Shown here: piece after piece, positions 34,363 through 45,508 of the stretch | How positions within the stretch are numbered: the stretch's first letter is position 1 | Layout of the letters: each line of letters opens with the position of its first letter | DNA from: Rhodococcus qingshengii | GTDB lineage: Bacteria; Actinomycetota; Actinomycetes; Mycobacteriales; Mycobacteriaceae | Assembly (NCBI RefSeq): GCF_021025955.1 | Contig: NZ_JAJNCL010000013.1 | Coordinates: 89,835-153,834, forward strand | DNA: 64,000 nucleotides | Reading direction: 5' to 3' | Made by a program: the position numbers and the translations under genes | Notes under the pieces: model-generated | Databases searched by the model: none | What the model was told of the DNA's origin: nothing | What the model saw: only the letters and a program-made list of their open reading frames with translations

Positions 34363-36732
34363 ATGACCGATCACCACTATTCCGAAGACCAACTCGCGCT
34401 CGACCTGAAGTGGTGGGCAGCGGCCAACTACCTGACCGTTGCGCAGATCTATCTGAAGGACAACACGCTTCTGCGTGAACCGTTGCGTGCCGAGCACATC
34501 AAGCCTCGCTTGCTCGGGCACTGGGGGACCAGCCCCGGCCTGTCGATGATCTACACGCTCCTCAATCGGCACATCGTCGCCACCGAAGCGGACTGGCTGT
34601 ACGTCACCGGTCCGGGTCACGGGGGACCGGCGCTGGTCGCGTCGACGTATCTCGAGGGAACGTATTCGGAGATCTATCCGGAAGTCTCGGACGACGCCGA
34701 GGGCATTCACCGGATGTGTCTGCGATTCTCGGCTCCCGGCGGGGTGCCCAGCCACGTGAGCGTGCAGACACCCGGAAGCATCCACGAAGGCGGCGAACTC
34801 GGCTACGCCCTTGCCCATGCGGCCGGCGCTGCCTTCGATCATCCGAATCTCGTGGTGGCCTGTGTGATCGGCGACGGCGAAGCGGAGACCGGGCCGTTGT
34901 CCGGCTCGTGGAAGCTACCTGCATTCTTGAATCCACGACGCGACGGCGCGGTGCTGCCGATCCTGCACGTGAACGGCGCCAAGATCGCGGGCCCGACCGT
35001 GTACGGACGCAGCAGCGACGAAGACATCCAGGCCTACCTCGGCGGCCAGGGGTGGGCGCCGATCGTCGTCTCCGGTGACGATCCCGACGCGGTGTTTCCT
35101 CAGTTGTATCAAGCGATCTCGCAGGCACACGAGAAGATCCGCGAGATGCAGGGTGCCGCACGCCGTGGCGAGGAGTGGTCGGGTTCGTGGCCGGCGATCG
35201 TCTTGCGAACGCCGAAGGGATGGACCGGTCCACACACCGTGGACGGAATCTTGGTCGAGGGCACACATCGTGCGCACCAGGTGCCGTTGTCCGGCGTGCG
35301 AACCAACGAATCACATCTGCGGCAACTCGAGGAGTGGATGCGGTCGTACCGTCCGGACGAGTTGTTCGACACCAACGGATCACTGGTCGCGGAACTGGCG
35401 GCGCTCTCGCCGGCGGGGGACAAGCGTATGGGGAGCACTCCCTACGCGAACGGTGGACGACTCCGCGTCGATCTCCCGATGCCGCCGCTCGAAAAGTACG
35501 CGCTTCCCATCCAATCCCCGGGTTCGACCTTCCACGAGACGACGCGAGTGCTCGGTGAGCTTCTGCGCGACATCTACGCCGCGACCGAAACTGAAGACAG
35601 CGGCGGGATCTTCCGACTCTTCTGTCCGGACGAGACGTCGAGCAATCGCCTCGGCGCCGTGTTCGAGACAACCGATCGCTGCTGGCAACTGCCGATCACC
35701 GACTACGACGACGGACTGTCCGCGGATGGTCGCGTCATGGAGGTCCTCAGTGAGCACCTCTGCGAGGGTTGGCTCGAGGGCTATCTGCTGTCCGGCCGAC
35801 ACGGGATGTTCGCGAGCTACGAAGCGTTTGCCATGGTGAGTGTCTCGATGCTCATCCAGCACGCCAAGTGGCTCCAACATTCTGTCGACCTGCCGTGGCG
35901 GGCGTCCGTTGCTTCGCTCAACGTGCTGTTGACCAGTACATGCTGGCGCAACGATCACAACGGATTCAGTCATCAGGGCCCCGGCATGATCGACGCCGTT
36001 ATTCCATTGGCCCCCAGTGTGATCCGCGTGTGGCTGCCGCCGGACTCCAACACCTTGCTCTCGATCTCGGATCACTGCCTGCGTAGTACCGACCACGTCA
36101 ACCTGATAGTCGTGGACAAGCAACCGCACCTTCAATACCTCACGCTCGAGCAAGCGCACGAGCACTGTGCGGCGGGCGCTTCGGTCTGGGAATGGGCCGG
36201 AACCGAAGCGCGCGGACAGGAACCGGACGTGGTCCTGGCCGCGGCCGGAGACGTACCGACACAGGAGATCCTGGCTGCTGCACAGTTGCTGCGCGATCAC
36301 ACGCCGGAGTTGATCACGCGTGTCGTCAACGTCGTCGACCTGATGGCTCTGCTGACCCCGACCGAGCATCCCCACGGATTCGGGGAGCGGGTCTTCCTCG
36401 ATTTGTTCACCGCGCAGATCGATGTCGTGTTCGCATTCCACGGATACTCGCGTGCGGTGCACGAACTGATTCACGGGCGTCCGAGTCCCGAGCGCTTCCA
36501 CGTTCGCGGATTCAGCGAACAGGGAACAACCACAACACCGTTCGACATGGTTGTCCTCAACAAGATGAGCCGCTACCACCTGGTGATCGAGGCGCTACGA
36601 CGCTCCAAGCGTCGGCCGGCCGGCGCGTCCGAGTTGGCGGAGTTCTGCCGCACCCAGCTCGAAAAGCACTCGCGCTACATCGTCGAGCACCTCGAAGACA
36701 TGCCGGAGGTAGAAAACTGGACCTGGTCCTGA
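34363..36732 (+). CDS. xfp: Xylulose-5-phosphate/fructose-6-phosphate phosphoketolase
   Basis: A 789-residue TPP enzyme that splits xylulose-5-P (and perhaps fructose-6-P) with phosphate to acetyl phosphate plus an aldose phosphate. Phosphoketolase blocks are LKWWAAANYLTVAQIYL, GHWGTSPGLSMIY, TGPGHGGPA, the TPP motif GDGEAETGPLSGSWK, and the C-terminal RGFSEQGTTTTPFDM. The length matches the family. ATG 34363 is used; a TTG lies directly before it. No acetate kinase or phosphotransacetylase gene is adjacent. The 242-bp gap after tRNA-Arg shows no other gene. The stop codon lies within a 26-bp palindrome. Confidence 0.95.
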   Translation: MTDHHYSEDQLALDLKWWAAANYLTVAQIYLKDNTLLREPLRAEHIKPRLLGHWGTSPGLSMIYTLLNRHIVATEADWLYVTGPGHGGPALVASTYLEGTYSEIYPEVSDDAEGIHRMCLRFSAPGGVPSHVSVQTPGSIHEGGELGYALAHAAGAAFDHPNLVVACVIGDGEAETGPLSGSWKLPAFLNPRRDGAVLPILHVNGAKIAGPTVYGRSSDEDIQAYLGGQGWAPIVVSGDDPDAVFPQLYQAISQAHEKIREMQGAARRGEEWSGSWPAIVLRTPKGWTGPHTVDGILVEGTHRAHQVPLSGVRTNESHLRQLEEWMRSYRPDELFDTNGSLVAELAALSPAGDKRMGSTPYANGGRLRVDLPMPPLEKYALPIQSPGSTFHETTRVLGELLRDIYAATETEDSGGIFRLFCPDETSSNRLGAVFETTDRCWQLPITDYDDGLSADGRVMEVLSEHLCEGWLEGYLLSGRHGMFASYEAFAMVSVSMLIQHAKWLQHSVDLPWRASVASLNVLLTSTCWRNDHNGFSHQGPGMIDAVIPLAPSVIRVWLPPDSNTLLSISDHCLRSTDHVNLIVVDKQPHLQYLTLEQAHEHCAAGASVWEWAGTEARGQEPDVVLAAAGDVPTQEILAAAQLLRDHTPELITRVVNVVDLMALLTPTEHPHGFGERVFLDLFTAQIDVVFAFHGYSRAVHELIHGRPSPERFHVRGFSEQGTTTTPFDMVVLNKMSRYHLVIEALRRSKRRPAGASELAEFCRTQLEKHSRYIVEHLEDMPEVENWTWS

Positions 36733-36747
36733 AATTTCAGGACCAGG
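36722..36747. terminator. 26-bp perfect palindrome over the xfp stop codon
   Basis: CCTGGTCCTGAAA is followed directly by its reverse complement, with the xfp TGA at 36730-36732 inside the left arm. It is a possible bidirectional hairpin between xfp and the convergent DUF305 gene, but has no T run. Confidence 0.55.
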
Positions 36748-36774
36748 CCCAGTTCGGGTCTGAACGTTCTCGGC

Positions 36775-36808
36775 TCAGTTTCAGTTCAGTTCAGTTCTGC
36801 TCAGTTCA
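36775..36808. repeat. CAGTT-type pentanucleotide repeats downstream of the DUF305 gene
   Basis: A run of TTCAG/CAGTT units, some imperfect, starts just before and continues over the DUF305 stop codon. On the minus strand it reads as repeated AACTG, giving TGA stops in more than one frame. Confidence 0.5.
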
Positions 36809-37520
36809 TGGGCAGTGGAACTGCGCCGCGAGCTGCCAACATGTCGGTCATCAGCTTGGACTCGCTCTGCTGCGTGTTGACCATGGTCTGCGCCAGGCTG
36901 CGCACCGGACCCTCGGTGGCGTCGGCTGCTGCGTACTCCATCATCGGAAGCCCACCTTCGTGGTGACGAAGCATCAACTGCAGGAACAAGGTGTCGAGTT
37001 GCAGTCCCTCTGCTGCGCGGAGAGCGGCAAGGTCCTCGGGGGACGCCATGCCTGGCATGGTGTCGACCGGGCCCGAATGAGCCATGTCCATCGTGGCCGA
37101 AGTCCCGTGCGACCCGTGGCCGGAGCCCGAATCGGACGACATCCACTCCATGTACGGGCCCACCTTCGACAGCGGCTGATCCCACATGGTCAGCCACGCC
37201 TGCATCTGACCGAGCTGGTTCTGCTGCGTGGTCAAGATGTCGAATGCGAGCGTGCGCACGTCGTTGTCGGTGGACTTCGTCAGAGCGATCGACGCCATGT
37301 CCACGGCCTGGCTGTGATGCACGCTCATGTCCTGCGCGAATCCGACGTCCACCGAATCCGATGCCGGAACGGTCAGTGACGACTTCGCGTCGGGTCCGAG
37401 GAGGTTGGTAAATGCGCCCAATGCAAAACCGACGGCGATCGCGCCGATCAGACCGATGATCAGCAGTGCGGTGCGCTGACTCGGCTTCGAAGACTGATCG
37501 GTCTTCTGTGAACTATCCAC
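36801..37520 (-). CDS. DUF305 membrane-anchored protein
   Basis: A 239-residue protein with one N-terminal membrane span (TALLIIGLIGAIAVGFALGA, about residues 18-37), then an extracytoplasmic DUF305 four-helix, ferritin-like domain. The two DUF305 His motifs are seen: FAQDMSVHHSQAVDMA and LQLMLRHHEGGLPMM, with a Met/His-rich linker (MDMAHSGPVDTMPGM) that could bind a metal such as copper. GTG 37520 is chosen because it overlaps the stop of the DUF3105 gene (8 bp). The pair is a common actinobacterial unit of unknown function. Confidence 0.85.
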   Translation of the reverse strand: MDSSQKTDQSSKPSQRTALLIIGLIGAIAVGFALGAFTNLLGPDAKSSLTVPASDSVDVGFAQDMSVHHSQAVDMASIALTKSTDNDVRTLAFDILTTQQNQLGQMQAWLTMWDQPLSKVGPYMEWMSSDSGSGHGSHGTSATMDMAHSGPVDTMPGMASPEDLAALRAAEGLQLDTLFLQLMLRHHEGGLPMMEYAAADATEGPVRSLAQTMVNTQQSESKLMTDMLAARGAVPLPMN

Positions 37521-38340
37521 CGGCGGGAATCTGCTCGTCGGTGGCCGGGGTAGCGCCCGCACCGTCCATCTGGATGGCGTCGGGGCCCGGAGGTGTCGGA
37601 TCGAACGGCGACGTAGACGGAGTGAACAGCGGATTGGTGCAGCTCGCGCCGACCTCGGGGTACACGTTCGGATTCTGGTTCAGCGCGGTGATGAACTGAT
37701 CGATGCGATCGTCGTCGACCTTGTCGATCTCGAGGCGATGGCCCCACGACTGCAGAGAAATGGGGCTGCTCTGGCCGGGGAACGGCGACATCAGCATGTA
37801 GGACTTGCCGTTGACGCGTCCGGCAAGGCTGTCGATCTGGTCCTGGTCGACGAGATCAGGGTTGTACGTGATCCAGATGGCACCGTGCTCGAGCGAGTGG
37901 ACGGCATTCTCGGTGCGGATCGGGTCTGCGTACACGGTTCCGGTGCAGTTCGCCCAGGTGGCGTCGTGCGGGCCACCGAACGGCGGGGTCTGGTCGTACG
38001 CGACGCGCTGAGTGGAATCGACGTGCTGGCCCGCCGGGTACTCGATCTTGAGGACACCGTCGATCTTGTCTGACGGATCCTTGTTCTCCGAGCTGTACTT
38101 GTACGGCTCGAGGGCCTGCCGCTCCTCGACCTTGGGCCACAGATTGATACCGAGCACGGCGATGAGTGCGAGCACAGCCACACCGGCGCCGATCGACAGC
38201 CAGGGGATCTGGCGGGGAGCGGGGACGCCACCCTTGCCCTTCTTGGCCGGCCGACTGTTCTTGTTGGCGGCCTTGATGGCCTTGGCTGATTTGGCCCCGG
38301 AGTTCTTGTTGGGACCGCGACTATCGGAACCGCTTGGCAT
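37513..38340 (-). CDS. DUF3105 membrane-anchored protein
   Basis: A 275-residue protein. Residues 1-43 are Lys/Asn/Pro-rich and cytoplasmic, a single span follows (IPWLSIGAGVAVLALIAVLGINL), and the rest is an extracytoplasmic DUF3105 domain with PPFGGPHDATWANC, AVHSLEHGAIWITY and the paired Cys in NC and ASC. The conserved His residues suggest a metal or ligand site. ATG 38340 is the first in-frame Met outside the argS region; the frame runs open far upstream only as antisense of argS. It overlaps the DUF305 gene by 8 bp, so both are one operon. The role is unknown. Confidence 0.85.
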   Translation of the reverse strand: MPSGSDSRGPNKNSGAKSAKAIKAANKNSRPAKKGKGGVPAPRQIPWLSIGAGVAVLALIAVLGINLWPKVEERQALEPYKYSSENKDPSDKIDGVLKIEYPAGQHVDSTQRVAYDQTPPFGGPHDATWANCTGTVYADPIRTENAVHSLEHGAIWITYNPDLVDQDQIDSLAGRVNGKSYMLMSPFPGQSSPISLQSWGHRLEIDKVDDDRIDQFITALNQNPNVYPEVGASCTNPLFTPSTSPFDPTPPGPDAIQMDGAGATPATDEQIPAGG

Positions 38341-38556
38341 CGATTGGGCTCTTTCGGTGTGTGGGCTTGAGGTGTGGCGCGCCCGCGCATGAAGGTACGC
38401 GGTGGTAGCTCGGGCATTACCACTGTACTTTCCGAGTCTGAGGGCAAACTTGGAGAGTGGCGTGCGACACGCCACAGCGGCCTCGACTAGCTTCGCCGAG
38501 CGCGAGGCGTGAGGCGAGTCTCCACTTCCGGTGTCCAGGCAATAGGATGAATACCT

Positions 38557-40209
38557 GTGACTCCAGCTGACCTTGCCGAACTGCTCCGCGGAACCGCAGC
38601 GAGCGTCCTTGCCGATCGTGGCCTCGACGTATCCGTGCTGCCCGAAACCCTTACCGTCGAGCGACCACGCAACCCCGAGCACGGCGACTACGCCACCAAC
38701 ATTGCCATGCAGGTAGCCAAGAAGGTCGGCACGAATCCCCGCGAGCTGGCGGGCTGGATCGCCGAAGCCCTCACCGCTGCCGACGGAATCGAATCCGCCG
38801 AGATCGCCGGACCCGGCTTCCTCAATATCAGGCTCGACAAGGATGCCCAGGGCGCGATCGTCGTGTCGGTTCTCGAAGCCGGTGCGTCGTACGGCTCGGG
38901 TGACTCCCTCGCCGGCAAGAAGATCAACCTCGAATTCGTCTCGGCCAACCCCACCGGACCGATTCACCTCGGTGGAACCCGTTGGGCCGCAGTCGGAGAC
39001 GCGCTCGGACGCATTCTGTCCGCGCAGGGTGGATTGGTCACACGTGAGTACTACTTCAACGATCACGGTGCCCAGATCGACCGCTTCTCGCGCTCGCTGA
39101 TCGCTGCAGCGAAGGGTGAACCTGCTCCGGAAGACGGTTACGCCGGTGCATACATCGCCGACATCGCCGCCTCGGTTCTGAAGCAGCGTCCCGACGTCAT
39201 GGACCTGCCCGCCGACGAGCAGCAGGAAACCTTCCGCGCCATCGGTGTCGAATTGATGTTCACGCACATCAAGCAGACCCTCCACGACTTCGGCGTCGAC
39301 TTCGACGTCTACTTCCACGAGAACTCGCTCTTCGAATCCGGTGCGGTCGAGAAGGCCGTCGAATCCCTCAAGGGTTCGGGCAACCTCTTCCACGAAGACG
39401 GTGCGTGGTGGCTCAAGAGCACCGACTACGGCGACGACAAGGACCGCGTCGTCATCAAGAGCGACGGCAACGCCGCTTACATCGCCGGTGACATCGCCTA
39501 CTTCCAGAACAAGCGTGCCCGCGGATTCGACCTCTGCATCTACATGCTCGGTGCCGACCATCACGGATACATCGGCCGTCTCAAGGCTGCCGCCGCCGCT
39601 TTCGGTGACGATCCGGACACCGTCGAGGTGCTGATCGGCCAGATGGTCAATCTCGTCAAGGACGGCACCGCCGTCAAGATGAGCAAGCGTGCAGGCACCG
39701 TCATCACCCTCGACGACCTGGTCGAGGCAATCGGCGTCGACGCCTCGCGCTACGTCATGATCCGATCGTCTGTCGACTCCAGCATCGACATCGACCTGGA
39801 CCTGTGGACGAAGACCAGCAGCGAGAACCCGGTCTATTACGTCCAGTACGCGCACGCCCGCCTTTCCGCGATCGCCCGCAACGCCGCAGACCTCGGACTC
39901 TCGGCCGACGCGAGCCACCTCGCCCTGCTCACCGTCGAGCAGGAGGGTGATCTCATCCGCACGATCGGCGAGTACCCGCGCGTCGTGTCGAGCGCAGCGA
40001 ATCTGCGTGAGCCGCACCGTATTGCCCGCTACCTCGAAGAACTCGCGGGTGCGTACCACCGCTTCTACGGCGCGTGCCGCATCCTTCCGCAAGGCGACGA
40101 AGACGCCACTGACGTGCATCGCGCACGTCTGGCTCTTTGCGCCGCCACCCGACAGGTCCTGGCCAACGGCCTAGAACTGCTCGGCGTCACCGCACCGGAG
40201 CAAATGTGA
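38557..40209 (+). CDS. argS: Arginyl-tRNA synthetase
   Basis: A class I synthetase of 550 residues that charges tRNA-Arg. The HIGH-type motif is [19 protein letters not shown], with HLGG in place of HIGH as is normal in actinobacterial ArgS. The second signature is [16 protein letters not shown]-terminal add-1 and C-terminal DALR domains ([15 protein letters not shown] region, ending GVTAPEQM) are complete. GTG 38557 is divergent from the DUF3105 gene across 216 bp. The stop overlaps lysA by 4 bp, starting the argS-lysA-hom-thrC-thrB run seen in mycobacteria. Confidence 0.95.
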   Translation: MTPADLAELLRGTAASVLADRGLDVSVLPETLTVERPRNPEHGDYATNIAMQVAKKVGTNPRELAGWIAEALTAADGIESAEIAGPGFLNIRLDKDAQGAIVVSVLEAGASYGSGDSLAGKKINLEFVSANPTGPIHLGGTRWAAVGDALGRILSAQGGLVTREYYFNDHGAQIDRFSRSLIAAAKGEPAPEDGYAGAYIADIAASVLKQRPDVMDLPADEQQETFRAIGVELMFTHIKQTLHDFGVDFDVYFHENSLFESGAVEKAVESLKGSGNLFHEDGAWWLKSTDYGDDKDRVVIKSDGNAAYIAGDIAYFQNKRARGFDLCIYMLGADHHGYIGRLKAAAAAFGDDPDTVEVLIGQMVNLVKDGTAVKMSKRAGTVITLDDLVEAIGVDASRYVMIRSSVDSSIDIDLDLWTKTSSENPVYYVQYAHARLSAIARNAADLGLSADASHLALLTVEQEGDLIRTIGEYPRVVSSAANLREPHRIARYLEELAGAYHRFYGACRILPQGDEDATDVHRARLALCAATRQVLANGLELLGVTAPEQM

Positions 40210-41627
40210 ACGCGCACCCAGCCGGCCCCAAACATGCCGAGCAGTTGCAGGCCCCCGGCTTGCCCGACCGTCCGGCCACCCCCGAAGCCTTCGGTGAACT
40301 CTCACCGCAGGTGTGGCCGCGCAACGCTTCTCGCGGTGACGACGGCGAAGTGACCCTCGCGGGTGTCAAGGTCAGTGAACTTGCCGAAAAATACGGCACC
40401 CCGCTGTTCGTCATCGACGAGGACGACTTCCGCTCGCGCTGCCGTGACATGGCCCGCGCCTTCGGCCCGGATGCCAAGGTGCACTACGCATCCAAGGCGT
40501 TCCTCTGCGGCGAGATCGCACGCTGGGTTGCCGAAGAAGGCCTCTCGCTCGACGTCTGCTCCGGCGGCGAACTGGCGATCGCGTTGCACGCGGACTTCCC
40601 GGCCGAGCGAATTGCCATGCACGGCAACAACAAGTCCGTCGCCGAACTGACCGCCGGCGTCGCCGCAGGTGTGGGGCACGTCGTGCTCGACTCGGCGATC
40701 GAGATCGACCGCCTCGATCGCGTCGCCGGTGAGGCCGGTGTCGTTCAGGACGTGTTGATCCGCCTGACCGTCGGCGTCGAAGCGCATACCCACGAATTCA
40801 TCTCCACCGCACATGAAGACCAGAAGTTCGGCTTCTCGCTGGCTGGGGGAGCGGCAATCGACGCGGTCCGCCGCGTCTTCGCCGCCGAAAACCTGCGACT
40901 GGTCGGACTGCACAGCCATATCGGCTCGCAGATCTTCGACGTCGACGGTTTCGAGGTGGCAGCGCACCGCGTGATCGGATTGCTCCGCGAGGTTGTCACC
41001 GAGTTCGGCGTCGAGAAGACCAAGCAGATTTCGATCATCGACCTCGGCGGCGGCATGGGGATCTCGTACATCCCGTCCGACGACCCTCCGCCCGTCGACG
41101 AACTGGCAGCAAAGCTCGGTCACATCGTGCGCAACGAGTCCGCACTGGCCGGACTGCCGGAGCCGACGCTTGCCGTCGAACCCGGCCGCGCCATCGCCGG
41201 ACCGGGCACGGTGACGCTCTACGAGGTCGGCACCATCAAGGACGTCACGGTGGGTAGCTCGCTGACACGCCGCTACATCAGCGTCGACGGCGGGATGAGC
41301 GACAACATCCGCACGTCCCTCTACGGTGCGGAGTACGAAGCCAAGTTGGTTTCGCGAACTTCCGAGGCTGATCCCGTCGTTGCACGTATCGTCGGTAAGC
41401 ACTGCGAGTCCGGTGACGTGGTCATTCGGGACACCTGGATGCCCGAGGACGTCGGGCCCGGTGATTTACTAGCGGTAGCAGCGACCGGTGCATACTGCTA
41501 TTCGATGTCGAGCAGGTACAACCTGCTCACCCGCCCAGCCGTGGTGGCGGTGCGTGACGGAGTCTCACGCGTGATTCTGCGGAGGGAAACAGTGGAAGAT
41601 CTGCTCAGCTTGGAGGTATCGCAGTGA
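40206..41627 (+). CDS. lysA: Diaminopimelate decarboxylase
   Basis: A PLP enzyme of 473 residues (fold type III) that makes lysine from meso-diaminopimelate. The PLP Lys is in [12 protein letters not shown], the phosphate-binding loop is [10 protein letters not shown], and the substrate contacts CESGDVV and [12 protein letters not shown] are present. GTG 40206 lies in the argS stop (GTGA). The N-terminal 40 residues are Pro/Ala-rich and typical of the actinobacterial form. The stop overlaps hom by 4 bp. Because diaminopimelate is also a cell-wall residue, this operon links aspartate-family synthesis with wall precursors. Confidence 0.95.
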   Translation: MNAHPAGPKHAEQLQAPGLPDRPATPEAFGELSPQVWPRNASRGDDGEVTLAGVKVSELAEKYGTPLFVIDEDDFRSRCRDMARAFGPDAKVHYASKAFLCGEIARWVAEEGLSLDVCSGGELAIALHADFPAERIAMHGNNKSVAELTAGVAAGVGHVVLDSAIEIDRLDRVAGEAGVVQDVLIRLTVGVEAHTHEFISTAHEDQKFGFSLAGGAAIDAVRRVFAAENLRLVGLHSHIGSQIFDVDGFEVAAHRVIGLLREVVTEFGVEKTKQISIIDLGGGMGISYIPSDDPPPVDELAAKLGHIVRNESALAGLPEPTLAVEPGRAIAGPGTVTLYEVGTIKDVTVGSSLTRRYISVDGGMSDNIRTSLYGAEYEAKLVSRTSEADPVVARIVGKHCESGDVVIRDTWMPEDVGPGDLLAVAATGAYCYSMSSRYNLLTRPAVVAVRDGVSRVILRRETVEDLLSLEVSQ

Positions 41628-42933
41628 CGAGCGAATCGGCGCATCGCGCTATCGGTGTGGCCGTTCTCGGCCTCGGCAACGTCGGGAGCGAGGTCGTCCG
41701 GATCATTCGTGAGCAGGCCGAGGAACTCGAAGCCCGCGTCGGCGCCCCGTTGGAACTGCGGGGAGTTGCCGTTCGTCGTATCGGCTCGGACCGCGGAATT
41801 CCCGAGGAACTGCAGACGACGGACGCCGAGTCCCTGGTCGGTCGTGACGACGTCGACATCGTCGTCGAGGTGATCGGCGGAATCGAGCTCCCTCGCAAGC
41901 TGATTCTCTCCTCGCTCAATTCCGGTAAGTCGGTCGTCACCGCAAACAAGGCGCTGCTCGCGGACCACACCGGTGAATTGGCGGAGGCTGCAGAGGCCAA
42001 CTCGGTCGACTTGTACTTCGAGGCCGCTGTTGCCGGCGCGATCCCCGTGATCCGTCCGCTCACGCAGTCCTTGGCCGGAGACCGTGTCAACAAGGTCGCC
42101 GGAATCGTGAACGGCACCACCAACTTCATCCTTTCGGCGATGGACGAGACCGGCGCCGACTACGAGGAGACACTGGCCGAAGCCGGACGCCTGGGTTACG
42201 CGGAAGCCGATCCAACCGCGGACGTCGAAGGCTACGACGCTGCGGCGAAGGCTGCGATCCTCGCGTCGATCGCATTCCACACCCGCGTCACTGCCGCGGA
42301 CGTGTACCGCGAAGGAATCTCCACGATCACCTCTGCCGACCTGGCGTCGGCGAAGGCACTCGACTGCACGATCAAGTTGCTCTCGATCTGCGAGCGCATC
42401 GTCACGCCCAAGGGCAAGGAGCGGATTTCCGCTCGCGTGTACCCGGCGCTGGTTCCCCTCAGTCACCCGCTCGCTTCGGTGAACGGCGCGTTCAACGCCG
42501 TTGTCGTGGAAGCAGAGAACGCCGGCCGGCTCATGTTCTACGGCCAGGGCGCAGGCGGCGCCCCCACCGCTTCCGCGGTGATGGGTGACTTGGTGATGGC
42601 GGCGCGCAACAAGGTTCACGGCGGCCGCGGCCCCCGCGAGTCCAAGTACGCCAAGCTCAAGGTCGCCCCGATGGGCGACATCCTCACGCGCTACTACGTG
42701 AACATGGAGGTCGCGGACAAGGAAGGTGTGCTGTCCGCAGTCGCCGCCGAGTTCGCCAAGCACGGCGTGAGCATCTCCGTCGTCCGCCAGGAGGGCGCCG
42801 GCGCCGGCGCGCGTCTGGTGGTCGTCACTCATGTAGCAACCGACGCGGCTCTGTCCGAGACCGTGGCGGCCCTCAACGAACTCGAATTCGTCACCGCTGT
42901 GACCAGCGTGCTGCGACTGGAAGGCACTGAACA

Positions 42934-42937
<4 letters not shown>
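41624..42937 (+). CDS. hom: Homoserine dehydrogenase
   Basis: A 437-residue NAD(P)-dependent enzyme giving homoserine from aspartate semialdehyde. The Rossmann motif [18 protein letters not shown] is at residues 8-25, followed by the family signature [27 protein letters not shown]. The C-terminal ACT domain ([21 protein letters not shown]) suggests feedback control by threonine. It is monofunctional, with no aspartate kinase part. It starts at GTG 41624 in the lysA stop and ends in an ATGA overlap with thrC. Confidence 0.95.
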
Positions 42938-45005
<2,068 letters not shown>

Positions 45006-45508
45006 TCCCCGCCTTGGTCCTGGTGATCGCGCACTACCGATCGGTAGTGAACTGACACACCCAGTCGTCCAAATTCTTGCCGGACTCAGGTTTGGGCGCT
45101 ATCCTGGGCTATGTCCGTACATCGTGCGCGTCAGTCGCCGGTGCATCACCAGGGGGCAAAACTCCTTCCCAATCGGGGTCCACAGTCCTTGGCATGATTC
45201 TCGCAGGCATGATCCTCGCGCTTGTACCTTCTCCGAAGGTTTGGATCCTCCGCGGATCGAACACTCAGAGGTTCCACAACTCTGGGGTTCACCACACGGG
45301 GGAGTGAATCGACGACGAAGGCGCGTTGGGCAGGTTTGCGAGCGCATGAAAAGTTTGAGGCGAGAGTTTCCGACAATCATGTGACGGCGGACAAGCCGGC
45401 AGTTCTGGACAGCAACCACGTACGGCACCACCGAGTTCGGTATTCAATCGAACTGCGGGACGAACCCTCGACTTTGCGCAGTGCGAGTGAGGGAAGGAAA
45501 GGACCTCC
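45006..45508 (+). promoter_or_regulatory. Long intergenic region with rho leader
   Basis: 503 bp between thrB and rho with no supported gene. It contains the promoter at 45077-45105 and about 395 bases of presumed 5' leader, C-rich and unstructured in stretches (the kind of RNA Rho binds). A long rho leader allowing autoregulation is known in other bacteria; here this is inference. Confidence 0.5.
45077..45105 (+). promoter_or_regulatory. Candidate rho promoter
   Basis: TTGCCG (45077-45082), 17 bp, TATCCT (45100-45105). It is well spaced and lies at the upstream end of the 503-bp gap. Confidence 0.6.

Noticed and set aside
38341..40119. Apparent N-terminal extension joining the DUF3105 gene to a long upstream frame (868 codons in all)
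   Set aside because: The added part is antisense to argS, Val/Asp-rich and shadow-like; DUF3105 has its own ATG at 38340 and a normal domain layout.
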